Source: an uncultured Eubacteriales bacterium (GTDB lineage: Bacteria; Bacillota; Clostridia; Christensenellales; CAG-138). From it: a stretch of 64,000 nt of DNA. Below the pieces are notes generated by a model. It made no database searches. It saw only the letters and a program-made list of their open reading frames with translations, and was not told the DNA's origin. The stretch lies in NCBI GenBank assembly GCA_902798825.1, contig CADBYI010000012.1:24826-88825 (forward strand), in the 5' to 3' direction. The position numbers were made by a program, and so were the translations under genes. Below, in pieces: positions 1-9,300 of the stretch; the first letter of the stretch is position 1, and each line of letters starts with the position of its first letter.

Positions 1-693
1 TCCGCCTGCGTGGCCCAGCTGGGCAAGCGGGTGCTGTTGGTGGACATCGACCCCCAGGGGAATACCACCAGCGGCTTGGGCGTCAACAAGAACAAGCTGG
101 AGGCCTCCGTCTACGACGTGCTCATCAACGACGTGGACGTGACAGATGCCATTCGGGACACCATGATCGATACATTGAAACTACTGCCCTCCCAGATGGA
201 GTTGGCGGGGGCGGAGGTGGAGCTGGTGAACCTGCTGGCCCGGGAGCAGAGGATGAAGAACGCCCTGGCCCCTATCCGGGATCAGTTTGACTATATCTTC
301 GTGGATTGCCCGCCCTCCCTGGGTCTGCTGACCTTGAACGCCCTGACCATGGCGGACACGTTGCTGGTGCCCATCCAATGCGAATACTATGCCCTGGAGG
401 GCCTGTCCCAGCTCATGAACACGGTGAAACTCATTCGCCGGAGCCTGAACCCCCGGCTGGAGGTGGAGGGCGTGGTCCTCACCATGTACGACGGCCGGAC
501 CAACCTTTCCCAGCAGGTGGTGGGAGAGGTCAAGCGGTTCTTTAAGAATAAGGTCTATGACACCATCATTCCTCGGTCCGTGCGGCTGGGGGAGGCCCCC
601 AGCTTCGGCCTGCCCATCAGCCTCTACGCCCCCAAGAGCACGGGGGCCGCGGCCTATGGGGCCCTGGCGGCGGAACTGGTGGAGAAAGCATAA
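1..693 (+). CDS. parA: ParA/Soj chromosome-partitioning ATPase (5' end cut by window)
   Basis: The frame is open from base 1, so the start and the Walker A loop (KGGxGKT) lie upstream of the window. The visible part begins inside the first helix after Walker A, followed by the A' motif VLLVDIDPQGN and by FVDCPPSLGLLTLNAL, the Walker B-type segment of the family. ParA is a nucleoid-bound ATPase that works with ParB and parS in chromosome segregation. parB starts 12 bases downstream with an AGGAGG-like ribosome site, so the two form one operon. A second frame covers the same DNA but is a shadow. Identity is very sure; only the N-terminus is missing. Confidence 0.96.
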   Translation, partial: SACVAQLGKRVLLVDIDPQGNTTSGLGVNKNKLEASVYDVLINDVDVTDAIRDTMIDTLKLLPSQMELAGAEVELVNLLAREQRMKNALAPIRDQFDYIFVDCPPSLGLLTLNALTMADTLLVPIQCEYYALEGLSQLMNTVKLIRRSLNPRLEVEGVVLTMYDGRTNLSQQVVGEVKRFFKNKVYDTIIPRSVRLGEAPSFGLPISLYAPKSTGAAAYGALAAELVEKA

Positions 694-705
694 GGAGGCG
701 GAACC

Positions 706-1554
706 ATGGCAAACAAGAAAGGTTTGGGACGGGGTCTGGACGCCCTGCTGGAGAGCTATGAACCCGGGAAGGACCCGGCCACCCTCCAGGAGGTGTCCGT
801 CTACGATATCGACACCAACCCCGATCAGCCCCGGAAGACCTTCGACGAGGAGAAGCTGAACGAGCTGGCGTCCTCCGTCAAAACCCACGGCATCGTCCAG
901 CCTCTGATCCTCTATCGGCAGGGGGACAGGTACACCATCGTGGCCGGGGAGCGCCGCTATCGGGCGGCCCGGCTGGCGGGGCTAAAGGTGGTGCCCGCCG
1001 TCATTACGGACAAGGAGGAACACGAGCTCCAGGAGGTGTCCCTCATTGAAAACCTTCAGCGGGAGGATCTAAACCCGGTGGAGGAGGCGGCGGCCATCCG
1101 GTTTTTAATGGTTCAGCACAACCTGACCCAGGAGGAGGTCAGCAGCCGCATCGGCCGGAGCCGGCCAGCGGTGACCAACGCCCTGCGGCTGTTGAATCTG
1201 CCGGACAGCGTCCAGGGGATGCTGAAGGAAGGGACCTTGTCCGCTGGCCACGGAAAGATGCTGGCGGGTTTGGACGATCCCGACAAGGCGGAGAAGCTGG
1301 CGCAGAAGGCGGCCCGGGAGGGCTGGAGTGTGCGGCAGATGGAGGAGGCGGTGCGCCTGGACGCCCTGCCCCGCAAAAAGGTCTCCCACCGCATGGACCC
1401 GGAGGTCCGTCGCACGGCCAGCGCCATCCGCAACAAGCTTCGGGCCAAGGTGGCCATCGAGGGAGACCAGGAGAAGGGGAAAATCATCATCTCCTATTTC
1501 TCCAAGGACGATCTGATGAACATCTGCGACGCCATCCTGGGGGTTGAAGAGTAG
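706..1554 (+). CDS. parB: ParB/Spo0J chromosome-partitioning protein
   Basis: 282 residues, normal for chromosomal ParB. The N-terminal domain holds the CTP-binding box GERRYRAARL (about residues 81-90) and ENLQREDLNP (115-124). A helix-turn-helix follows (LTQEEVSSRIGRSRPAVTNALRLL, about 139-162), and the C-terminal part is the dimer domain. ParB loads at parS, slides as a CTP clamp and recruits SMC. A matching parS lies 76 bases past the stop codon. The first 13 residues (MANKKGLGRGLDA) are the usual ParA-stimulating N-terminus. A weak hairpin (GCCGC at 1566 with GCGGC at 1579, then TTTT) may end the message. Confidence 0.97.
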   Translation: MANKKGLGRGLDALLESYEPGKDPATLQEVSVYDIDTNPDQPRKTFDEEKLNELASSVKTHGIVQPLILYRQGDRYTIVAGERRYRAARLAGLKVVPAVITDKEEHELQEVSLIENLQREDLNPVEEAAAIRFLMVQHNLTQEEVSSRIGRSRPAVTNALRLLNLPDSVQGMLKEGTLSAGHGKMLAGLDDPDKAEKLAQKAAREGWSVRQMEEAVRLDALPRKKVSHRMDPEVRRTASAIRNKLRAKVAIEGDQEKGKIIISYFSKDDLMNICDAILGVEE

Positions 1555-1587
1555 TTTGTGCCTTTGCCGCGGAGCAGCGCGGCAGTT

Positions 1588-1615
1588 TTGCAAGCAAAAC
1601 CGGCAAAATTACAAC
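1588..1615 (+). promoter_or_regulatory. possible promoter before the YjbR-like gene
   Basis: TTGCAA (1588-1593), a 16-base spacer, then TACAAC (1610-1615), ahead of the ATG at 1646. The expected transcript would start close to the parS site. The boxes are moderate matches only, and read-through from parAB is an equal possibility. Confidence 0.3.
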
Positions 1616-1629
1616 AAGGTTTTTTTGAA

Positions 1630-1645
1630 TGTTTCACGTGAAACC
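1630..1645. promoter_or_regulatory. parS: parS partition site
   Basis: TGTTTCACGTGAAACC matches the widely conserved bacterial parS palindrome (tGTTtCACGTGAAACa) in 15 of 16 positions. It lies 75 bases after parB and directly abuts the ATG of the next gene, so ParB bound here would sit on that gene's start region. Nearness to parAB is typical of origin-proximal parS. No second copy was seen in the window. Confidence 0.95.
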
Positions 1646-2014
1646 ATGACGAAGCGGGAGCTGTTTGCCTATATAGAGGCGGAATACAACGTGACACCGG
1701 ACTATCCCTGGCTGGATTCGCCGGAGGGAGCGGTGTTCCGCCATGGGGACAACCGAAAGTGGTTCGCCCTGTCCATGCCCATTCCCCGGCGGTACGTCTA
1801 TCCCGGCGAAGAGGGGGAGGTGGATGCGGTGAATCTCAAATGCGACCCGGTTCTCTCTGCCATGGTGCGGGGCGAGGCGGGCATCCTGCCTGCCTATCAC
1901 ATGAGCAAGGTCCACTGGATCACGGTCCTGCTGGACGGCACGGCGGACGACGATCGGCTTCGGTTTCTGATCCGACACAGCTTTGAACTGACAAAATCGA
2001 AAAAGCGAAAATAA
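1646..2014 (+). CDS. MmcQ/YjbR-like protein
   Basis: 122 residues from MTKRELFAYIEAEYN. This start gives the family's usual length and N-terminus; the longer open frame from 1544 would run through the parS site and adds unconvincing sequence. Features of the YjbR fold include the early YPWLDSPEGAVFRHGDNRKWFAL segment and a C-terminal stretch ending in the helix RFLIRHSFELTKSKKRK. The family has a CyaY-like fold and is often called DNA-binding, but its role is not settled. No ribosome site is clear because the parS palindrome fills that position. Family call fairly sure; function open. Confidence 0.82.
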   Translation: MTKRELFAYIEAEYNVTPDYPWLDSPEGAVFRHGDNRKWFALSMPIPRRYVYPGEEGEVDAVNLKCDPVLSAMVRGEAGILPAYHMSKVHWITVLLDGTADDDRLRFLIRHSFELTKSKKRK

Positions 2015-2045
2015 AAAAGAAGGGATCGTAACCGCGATCCCTTCT
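2013..2045 (-). terminator. intrinsic terminator of the YhaM-like gene
   Basis: The arms AGAAGGGATCG (2018-2028) and CGATCCCTTCT (2035-2045) form an 11-bp stem. Read on the minus strand, the hairpin is followed by a run of six T, right after the stop of the minus-strand gene. It separates two convergent genes. Confidence 0.88.
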
Positions 2046-2065
2046 GACGACTTTTGGAAATATGG

Positions 2066-3022
2066 TTATTGAACGCCCTTCCGTCCGTGCTGATACAGCT
2101 GCCGGTTGTCCAGGGCCCATTGCCGCTCGGAGAAGCCGCCCTTCACGACGCCGTCCAAAGCCGTGAACATCTCAAAGAGCTGGGCGTCCAGCCGATCCAG
2201 GGTGGAGAGGACCTCCGCCTCGGGGAACATGGGGAGCTTGGGGGAACCGAACTCCGGCTGGCCGTGGTGAGACAGGAGCATATGCTCCAACAGGACGGCC
2301 GTCTCCTCCGGTACCTGCAGGAGCTCCGCCGCGGCCCGGACCTGGGCCATGCCGATGTTGATGTGGCCCAGCAGCTGTCCCTCGGCGGTGTAGGCGGTGG
2401 CGATGCCCAGCCGCCCGGTGTCCAGCTCCGTGAGCTTGCCCATGTCGTGAAGGATGGCCCCGGCCACGATCAGCTCCCCGTCCAGGTTTTCATACCGGGC
2501 GGCCACGGCCTTGCCCAGGGACACGATGTTCAGCGTGTGTTCCAAAAAGCCGCCCCGGGTGGCGTGGTGGAGCTTCACGGCGGCGGGATAGTACAGCATC
2601 TGCTCCTTGTGCTCCCTCATGAGATACTGAACCAGCCGCTTCAAATCCTGATCTTTGAAATTCTCCGTCTCCCGCCACAACAGCTCATAGGCCGCGGTGG
2701 GGTCCTGGGGGGAGCAGGGGACGATCCGGGACATATCCACCTGGTCCGCCTCGGTGGCCTGACGGATGCGCTCGATCTTCAGCTGCTCGCTGTCCTTCCA
2801 GATGGTGACTGTGCCCCGGACCTTCACGATATCCTCGGGCTCGAACATGCCCATGGAGGGGCCGTAGTTCCAAATCTTGGCCACGCACTCGCCGCCCGCG
2901 TCCGCCAGCACCAGGTCCATATAGGATCCGCCCTTGCTGTCCGTGCGCAGGGCCGCGCTTTTCACCATGCAAAAGCCCTCCGTCTGCTGGCCGGGGGCGT
3001 TCAAAATGCTCATTCTGCTCAT
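2066..3022 (-). CDS. YhaM-like 3'-5' exoribonuclease (OB fold plus HD domain)
   Basis: 318 residues, close to Bacillus YhaM. The N-terminal part (about 15-100) reads as an OB-type nucleic-acid-binding fold (SYMDLVLADAGGECVAKIWNY, VKVRGTVTIWKDSEQLKIERI). The HD phosphohydrolase domain follows, with H162 in EHTLN, the H192-D193 pair in LHDMGK and LLSHHGQPEFGSPKLP further on, all metal-site positions. YhaM trims short RNA and single-stranded DNA 3' ends. The start is supported by a promoter just upstream on the minus strand. It stands alone, divergent from mnmG. Family call firm; the exact substrate is inferred. Confidence 0.88.
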   Translation of the reverse strand: MSRMSILNAPGQQTEGFCMVKSAALRTDSKGGSYMDLVLADAGGECVAKIWNYGPSMGMFEPEDIVKVRGTVTIWKDSEQLKIERIRQATEADQVDMSRIVPCSPQDPTAAYELLWRETENFKDQDLKRLVQYLMREHKEQMLYYPAAVKLHHATRGGFLEHTLNIVSLGKAVAARYENLDGELIVAGAILHDMGKLTELDTGRLGIATAYTAEGQLLGHINIGMAQVRAAAELLQVPEETAVLLEHMLLSHHGQPEFGSPKLPMFPEAEVLSTLDRLDAQLFEMFTALDGVVKGGFSERQWALDNRQLYQHGRKGVQ

Positions 3023-3064
3023 ATACCGTTTCCTCCCACATAAAACCCTGTGTCAGATGAGTAC

Positions 3065-3092
3065 AGTATAGCAGATTTTTCCAACTTGGCAA
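3065..3092 (-). promoter_or_regulatory. sigma-A-type promoter for the YhaM-like gene
   Basis: On the minus strand: TTGCCA (3092-3087), 16-base spacer, TATACT (3070-3065), about 40 bases ahead of the ATG. Both boxes match consensus at 5 of 6 positions. Confidence 0.65.
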
Positions 3093-3101
3093 ACAGGAAC
3101 A

Positions 3102-3130
3102 TTGTAGATTTTCGCAGGCTATGCTATACT
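3102..3130 (+). promoter_or_regulatory. promoter of the mnmG-rsmG-pth-mfd run
   Basis: TTGTAG (3102-3107), 17 bases, TATACT (3125-3130), placing the RNA start about 16 bases before the ATG. An AGGAG ribosome site at 3140-3144 follows. The -10 is good and the -35 weak. It lies back to back with the YhaM-like promoter. Confidence 0.55.
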
Positions 3131-3153
3131 GCTATACATAGGAGTATGCGCGT

Positions 3154-5046
3154 ATGACAAGCGGATTGGCAACAAAACCCCTTTTGGGGGAGAGATTCGA
3201 CTGCGTGGTGATCGGCGCGGGCCACGGGGGCTGCGAGGCGGCCTTGGCGTCCGCCAGGATGGGCCTGAAAACGGCCCTTTTGACGCTGAATCTGGACAGC
3301 ATCGGCATGATGCCCTGCAACCCCTCCATCGGCGGCACCGGCAAGGGCCATTTGGTCCGGGAGCTGGACGCCATGGGGGGCGAAATGGGCTTGGCCGCCG
3401 ACGACACCCTGATCCAAATGCGCATGCTGAACACGGGTAAGGGCCCCGCCGTGCACTCCCTTCGGGCCCAGATGGACAAGCGCCGCTACCACGAGCGCAT
3501 GAAGGCGGCCTTGGAGGCGGAGGACAATCTGACCATCCTTCAAAGCGAGGCCGTGGGCTTCGAAACGGAAAACGGCCGCCTGTCCGGCGTGGTCACGGCG
3601 GAAGGCTTCTGCTACCCCTGCCGGGCGGCGGTTTTGTGCACCGGCGTGTATCTCAAGAGCCGCATCCTCATCGGCGAATTTGTCCGGGACAGCGGCCCCA
3701 ACGGCATGCTGCGCAGCGAGGGCCTGTCCGGGAATCTATTGCGCCTGGGCCTGCCCCTTCGACGGTTCAAGACCGGCACGCCCCCTCGCGTCAAGCGGGA
3801 CACCCTGGACTTTTCCAAAATGGCGGTACAGGAGGGGGACGAGCCCACGCCCGCCTTCTCCTTCCTCCACGGGGAGCTGCATCTGGTCCAGGACAGGTGC
3901 TATTTGACCTATACGAACCGGGACACCCACGGCGTCATTTTGGACAACCTTCACCGGTCCCCCCTGTACGCCGGCCGCATCCATGCCACGGGCACCCGCT
4001 ACTGTCCCTCCATCGAGGACAAGGTGGTGAAATTCGCGGACAAGGACCGGCATCAGCTGTTCATCGAGCCCGAGGGCCGGACCACCCAGGAGATGTACGT
4101 CCAGGGTCTGAGCACCAGTTTGCCCGCCGACGTGCAGGAGCAGATGCTCCGCACCATTCCGGGCCTGGAAAAGGCCCAGGTCATGCGCTACGGCTACGCC
4201 ATCGAATACGACTGTCTGGACCCCCAGGCTCTGGACTTGAGCCTGATGGTCAGGGCCGTCCCGGGCCTCTTCTCCGGCGGTCAGATCAACGGCAGCTCCG
4301 GCTATGAGGAGGCGGCGGCCCAGGGCTTCTACGCCGGGGTCAACGCCGCCCTGTACGTGAAGGGGGAGGCACCCTTCATCCTGGGGCGGGACGAGGGGTA
4401 TCTGGGGGTGTTGGTGGACGATCTGGTCACCAAGGGCACCCCGGAGCCCTATCGGATGATGACCTCCCGGTGCGAATATCGGCTCCTTCTGCGCCAGGAC
4501 AACGCGGACGAACGGCTCACCGAGAAGGCCCGGCGCACGGGGCTCATCTCCGAGGAGCGGTATGAAAGGCTCGTGAAAAAGCGGGAGAAGGTGGCGGACG
4601 CCCGGGCAAAGCTGGATCGGCGGGTCCCGGCGGACGAAAAGCTGCGGGCGTACCTGGAGAGCGTGGGCGAGACCGTGCCCCACGACGGGGCGAAGCTGTT
4701 CGAGCTGCTGAAGCGGCCCCAGGTCACCTATACGGGCCTGCTGGACCTCTATGGGGACGATTTGGACCCCCTGGACCGGGAGACCCTGGAGCAGATCGAA
4801 ACCCTAGCCCGGTACGACGGGTACATCGAAAAGGAGAAACGGGAGGTGGAGCGGATGCGGAGCCTGGAGGATCTGGCCCTGCCCGCCGCCTTCGATTACA
4901 ACACCCTGTCGGGGCTTCGGCTGGAGGCCCGGCAGAAGCTGAACGGAGTGAAGCCGGCGAACATCGGCCAGGCGTCCCGGATATCGGGGGTATCCCCGGC
5001 GGACGTGTCCGTGCTGCTGGTGGCCCAGAAACGGGGGATGCTATGA
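3154..5046 (+). CDS. mnmG: MnmG (GidA), tRNA uridine-34 carboxymethylaminomethyl modification enzyme
   Basis: 630 residues, full length. The FAD-binding motif VIGAGHGGCEAALASARMG (about 20-38) and the family signature PCNPSIGGTGKGHLVRELDAMGGEMG (about 53-78) are intact, as are KTGTPPRVKRDTLDFSKM and the C-terminal helical domain for MnmE binding (YIEKEKREVERMR). With MnmE it puts the cmnm5 group on the wobble uridine of certain tRNAs. The start is set by AGGAG nine bases upstream. The stop overlaps the rsmG start (ATGA), so the two are translationally coupled. MnmE is not in this window. Confidence 0.97.
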   Translation: MTSGLATKPLLGERFDCVVIGAGHGGCEAALASARMGLKTALLTLNLDSIGMMPCNPSIGGTGKGHLVRELDAMGGEMGLAADDTLIQMRMLNTGKGPAVHSLRAQMDKRRYHERMKAALEAEDNLTILQSEAVGFETENGRLSGVVTAEGFCYPCRAAVLCTGVYLKSRILIGEFVRDSGPNGMLRSEGLSGNLLRLGLPLRRFKTGTPPRVKRDTLDFSKMAVQEGDEPTPAFSFLHGELHLVQDRCYLTYTNRDTHGVILDNLHRSPLYAGRIHATGTRYCPSIEDKVVKFADKDRHQLFIEPEGRTTQEMYVQGLSTSLPADVQEQMLRTIPGLEKAQVMRYGYAIEYDCLDPQALDLSLMVRAVPGLFSGGQINGSSGYEEAAAQGFYAGVNAALYVKGEAPFILGRDEGYLGVLVDDLVTKGTPEPYRMMTSRCEYRLLLRQDNADERLTEKARRTGLISEERYERLVKKREKVADARAKLDRRVPADEKLRAYLESVGETVPHDGAKLFELLKRPQVTYTGLLDLYGDDLDPLDRETLEQIETLARYDGYIEKEKREVERMRSLEDLALPAAFDYNTLSGLRLEARQKLNGVKPANIGQASRISGVSPADVSVLLVAQKRGML

Positions 5047-5729
5047 GCGAGATGCGGGACATACTGAAAGCGGCCCTGCCCCAGGCGGACGAGCGGGCGT
5101 TGGACCGGTTCGAACTATACCAGCGGCTGCTCCTTGAATGGAACGAGAAGATGAACCTGACCGCCATCACGGACCCGGTGGAGGTGGCCCGCAAGCACTT
5201 CGCCGACTCCCTGGCGGCCCTGCCCTACCTGCAGCCGGGCACGAAGGTCATCGACGTGGGCACGGGGGCCGGGTTCCCCGGGGTGCCGCTGCTCATCCTG
5301 CGGCCGGAGCTGCAGCTGACCCTGGCGGACAGCCTCCAGAAGCGGCTGACCTTTTTGGAAACCCTGCTGCGGGAGCTGGGCCTCCGCGCCCAGCTGGTCC
5401 ACGGCCGGGCGGAGGATTTGGGGCAGAACCGGCTCTATCGGGAGCAATTCGACGCCGCCCTTTCCCGAGCGGTGGCCGGCCTCCCGGTGCTGCTGGAGCT
5501 CACCACCCCCTTCGTGAAGGTGGGCGGCGCCGCCATCGCCTACAAGGGCGACGCGGCGGAGGAGCTGGAAAAGGCCAAAAGCGCCGCCTTTTTGCTCCAT
5601 GTGCAGCTGCGGCAGGTGGAGCTCGCTTCCGACCTGGGCAAGCGCTGTCTGATCTTCGCGGACAAAAAAGCGCCCACGCCGAAAGCCTATCCCCGCAAGG
5701 CGGGCACGCCGAACAAGAAACCCCTTTGA
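5043..5729 (+). CDS. rsmG: RsmG (GidB), 16S rRNA m7G527 methyltransferase
   Basis: 228 residues. The S-adenosylmethionine site VIDVGTGAGFPGVPLLILRPEL (about 70-91) and the following LADSLQKRLTFLETLLRELGL are classic RsmG, as is AKHFADSL-like ARKHFADSLAALPYL before it. It methylates G527 of 16S rRNA; loss gives low-level streptomycin resistance in many bacteria. It overlaps mnmG by four bases, the arrangement found near most firmicute origins. The tail ends in a basic stretch (KAYPRKAGTPNKKPL), usual for this family. Confidence 0.97.
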   Translation: MSEMRDILKAALPQADERALDRFELYQRLLLEWNEKMNLTAITDPVEVARKHFADSLAALPYLQPGTKVIDVGTGAGFPGVPLLILRPELQLTLADSLQKRLTFLETLLRELGLRAQLVHGRAEDLGQNRLYREQFDAALSRAVAGLPVLLELTTPFVKVGGAAIAYKGDAAEELEKAKSAAFLLHVQLRQVELASDLGKRCLIFADKKAPTPKAYPRKAGTPNKKPL

Positions 5730-5747
5730 GTATTTGGAGGAACGAAT

Positions 5748-6341
5748 ATGTATGTGATCGCCGGACTGGGCAACCCCGGATTGAGCTATCGGAAGACCCG
5801 CCACAACATCGGCTTCATGGCCCTGGACGTCATCGCCGATCGGATCGGGGTCAGGATCAAGGATAAAAAGTTTTCGGGCCTGCTGGGCGAGGGGGAGCTT
5901 GACGGCCAGCGGGTCATCCTCGTGAAGCCCCAGACCTATATGAATTTGAGCGGCGATTGCCTCCAGCAGGTCATGCACTTCTATAAGCTGCCCCCGGAGC
6001 AGCTCATTGTCCTCTGCGACGACGTGGATCTGCCCTGCGGAAGCCTGCGCATCCGGGCCCGGGGCTCTGCCGGCACCCACAACGGCTTAAAAAGCATCAT
6101 CACCTGCCTGAACTCCGAGAACTTCCCCCGGATCCGCATCGGCGCGGGCCAGGACGTGAGCCTGCAGCTTCGGGACTATGTGCTCAAGCGCCCCGGCAAG
6201 GCGGAGGCGGCCCTGCTGGCCGAGGCCTATGAAAAGGCGGCGGACGCGGCGGCGCTGATCGTGAAGGGGGACGTGGAGGGGGCCCAGAGCCGCTTCAACA
6301 AGCGTCACGAGAAGAACCCCCGCCAGAACCAGGAAGCATGA
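5748..6341 (+). CDS. pth: peptidyl-tRNA hydrolase
   Basis: 197 residues. The N-terminal GLGNPGLSYRKTRHNIGFM carries the catalytic His (about residue 20) and the conserved Asn of GNPG. LVKPQTYMNLSG and LCDDVDLPCGSLRIRARGSAGTHNGLKSI are the other signature blocks, with the catalytic Asp in the DDVDL part. The enzyme frees tRNA from peptidyl-tRNA dropped by ribosomes. It is preceded by a GGAGG site at about 5736 and overlaps mfd by four bases. pth-mfd is also the gene order in Bacillus. Confidence 0.97.
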   Translation: MYVIAGLGNPGLSYRKTRHNIGFMALDVIADRIGVRIKDKKFSGLLGEGELDGQRVILVKPQTYMNLSGDCLQQVMHFYKLPPEQLIVLCDDVDLPCGSLRIRARGSAGTHNGLKSIITCLNSENFPRIRIGAGQDVSLQLRDYVLKRPGKAEAALLAEAYEKAADAAALIVKGDVEGAQSRFNKRHEKNPRQNQEA

Positions 6342-9300
6342 GGGATCAGCTCCTCACAATCATAAAAAGGGACCCGGCGGTCGCGGAACTGCTGTCCGGG
6401 TTGAGGGAGGGAAGGGGCCCGGCGGCGGTCTTCTCCCTGCCCGACGCGGCCCGGGCGCCCGTGTTCGCCGCCCTCTCGGAGGAGGCCACCACCCTGGTGG
6501 TCCTGGACACCGAGGCGGCGGCCGTGGAACTGTACAACGAGCTTCGGGCCTATCGTCCCGACGTCCTGGTGTTTTTGCCCCGGGAACTGCCCCTGGTCCA
6601 CGTTCAGGCTGCGGCCCCGGAGCGGCGGAGCCAGCGGCTGGGGGTCCTGTCCCGGCTGGTGCTGGGGGTGCCCAGCCTGATCGTCTCCTGCGGGGCGGCC
6701 CTCTTGGAGCGGTTGGCGCCGCCGGAGGCCTTCGTGTCCCAGGTGAAGGTGGTGAAACGGGGGGACGTCCTGCCGCCCCGCCAGCTTCTTTCGGACCTGG
6801 TCAGCGCCGGCTACGAGCGGGTGGACATGCTGGAGGGCCCCGGCCAGGTGGCGCTCCGCGGCGACATTTTGGACGTGTTCCCGCCCCAGGGGGAGGACCC
6901 CTGTCGGATCGAATTCTTCGACGACGAGGTGGACCAGCTCCGCTGGTTCGACGTCAGCACCCAGCGGTCCATCCGCCAGACGGACCGGGCGCTGCTGCCC
7001 CCCGCCTTTGAAACGCCCCAGCCCGGCAGCCGGGTACGCAGAGCCCTGAAGGCCCTGGGGGATCGGGCGGGCTTCGACCGGGAGCGGGAGGATTGGGCCC
7101 AGGAGCGGCCCACCCTGGGGGCGGACGTGCTGCTGCCGCTGCTGTACGACGAGGAGGCCAGCCTCCACGACTACCTGCCCGCCGACTGCTTCCGCCTGGT
7201 GGTGGAGCCGGATCGGGTGATGGAGGAGGGGCGGACGGCCCGCACCCTGTTTTTGGAGTCCGTCACCGCCATGCTGGATCGGGAGGAGGGCCACCCCAAG
7301 CAGGCGAAGCTGATGCGGGAGGACGGCCACCTTTCGGAGCTGCTGAACACCCGTCGCACGGCGGCGGTCTATTCCCTTTTCCGTACCAGCCGGGAGCTGG
7401 CCCACAAAATGCGGGTGAAGTTCACCCTGGAAAGCGCGCCCATGTATCTGGGCGACATGGGGGAGCTGGTCCGGGAGCTGAAGCGCTTCCGCCAGACGGG
7501 AGGCAGCGCCCTTCTCTATGGGGGCGAAAGCGCCGACGGGCTGCTCCAAAGCCTCCAGGACGAGATACGCTGCACCCTGGCGGAGGAGCTTACCCGCGAA
7601 TCGGAGCCCGGCGAGGTGCTGATCCTGAAGGAAAGCCTGCCCCGGGGCTTCGTGTGCCCGGCCCAAAAGCTCATGGTGCTCACCGGGTCGGAACTCTTCG
7701 GCAAGCGCATGTCCCGGCCGAGGAAGACGAAAAGCGGCCTGAAATTCTCCGATCTCACCGTGGGGGACTATGTGGTCCACGAGGCCCACGGCGTGGGTCG
7801 GTTCGTGGGCGTGGAACAGCTCACCGTGGAGAACAGCACCCGGGATTATCTGCTTCTTCTCTATAAGGGCGGCGACAAGCTCTATATCCCCACGGATCAG
7901 CTGGACCGGATACAGAAATATATGGGATCCGCAGGGGAGGACGCGGCCCCGACTTTGAGCAAGCTGGGGGGCGGCGAATGGCAGCAGAAGGTCCAAAAGG
8001 CCCGGGCGGCGGCGAAAAAGCTGGCCGTGGACCTGGCGGCTCTCTACGCCAAGCGGGCCTCCCTCCAGGGCTTCGCCTTCTCTCCGGACACGGCCTGGCA
8101 GCGGAAGCTGGAGGCCTCCTTCCCCTATGAGGAGACCAGGGACCAGCTTCGCTGCATCCGGGAGGTGAAGGCGGACATGGAGAGCCGCCGGCCCATGGAT
8201 CGGCTCCTCTGCGGGGATGTGGGCTACGGCAAGACCGAGGTAGCCATCCGGGCGGCCTTCAAGGCGGTCCAGGACGGGAAGCAGGCGGCCCTGCTGGCCC
8301 CCACCACCATCCTGGCCCAACAGCATTTCGCCACCGTTTCGGAGCGGTTTTCCGCCTTTCCGGTGACGGTGGGCTGCCTCTCCCGATTCCAGACGCCCAA
8401 GGAGCGGGAGGCCGTGAAAAAGGCCCTGGCGACCGGCGAGATCGATATGGTCGTGGGCACCCATGCCCTGCTGGCCAAGGACGTGAAATTCAAGGACCTG
8501 GGGCTCCTCATCATCGACGAGGAGCACCGCTTCGGCGTGAACCACAAGGAGCAGATCAAGGCCATGCGCAGCCAGGTGGACGTGCTGACCATGACCGCCA
8601 CGCCCATTCCCCGGACGCTGAACATGGCCATGACCGGCGTCCGGGACGTGTCCGTCATCGAGACGCCGCCGGAGAACCGGTTCCCGGTCCAAACCTTCGT
8701 GGTGGAGTATACCGACGCCCAGATCGCCGCCGTCATCCGCCGGGAGCTGTCCCGGGGGGGCCAGTGCTTCCTCGTCAGCAACAAGGTCATAGGCATGGAG
8801 AGCACCCTCTCTCACTTTCAGGAGCTGGTGCCCGAGGCCCGGTTCATCATGGCCCATGGCCAGATGAACGAGCATGCCCTGGAACAGGCCATGCTGTCCT
8901 TCATTCAGCACGAGGCGGACGTGCTGCTATGCTCCACCATCGTGGAGAGCGGCGTGGACATCCCCAACTGCAACACCCTGGTGGTCCTGGACGCGGACAA
9001 GCTGGGCCTCGCCCAGCTATATCAGCTGCGGGGCCGGGTGGGGCGGTCGAACCGCATCGCCTACGCCTACTTCACCGTGCCCCAGAGCCGGTCCCTGCCC
9101 GAGGCGGCCCAAAAGCGGCTGCTGGCGGTGCGGGAGTTCACCCAGTTCGGGGCCGGATATCGGCTGGCCATGCGGGATTTGGAGATCCGGGGCGCCGGGA
9201 GCCTGCTGGGGGCCGAGCAGCATGGGCATCTGTCCGACGTGGGCTATGAATATTACTGCAAGCTGATCCGCCAGGCGGTGGACGAGGCGTCGGGCCGGGA

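Noticed and set aside
181..888. Long minus-strand frame opposite parA/parB
   Set aside because: It mirrors the codon structure of parAB, has Gly/Gln/His-rich nonsense composition and no ribosome site; typical shadow in high-GC DNA.
2054..3043. Plus-strand frame opposite the YhaM-like gene
   Set aside because: The minus strand has intact OB and HD motifs, a promoter and a terminator; the plus frame has none.
6305..8911. 868-codon minus-strand frame inside mfd
   Set aside because: Lies opposite an unmistakable mfd; composition (Arg/Gly/His/Gln-rich) is that of an antisense shadow.
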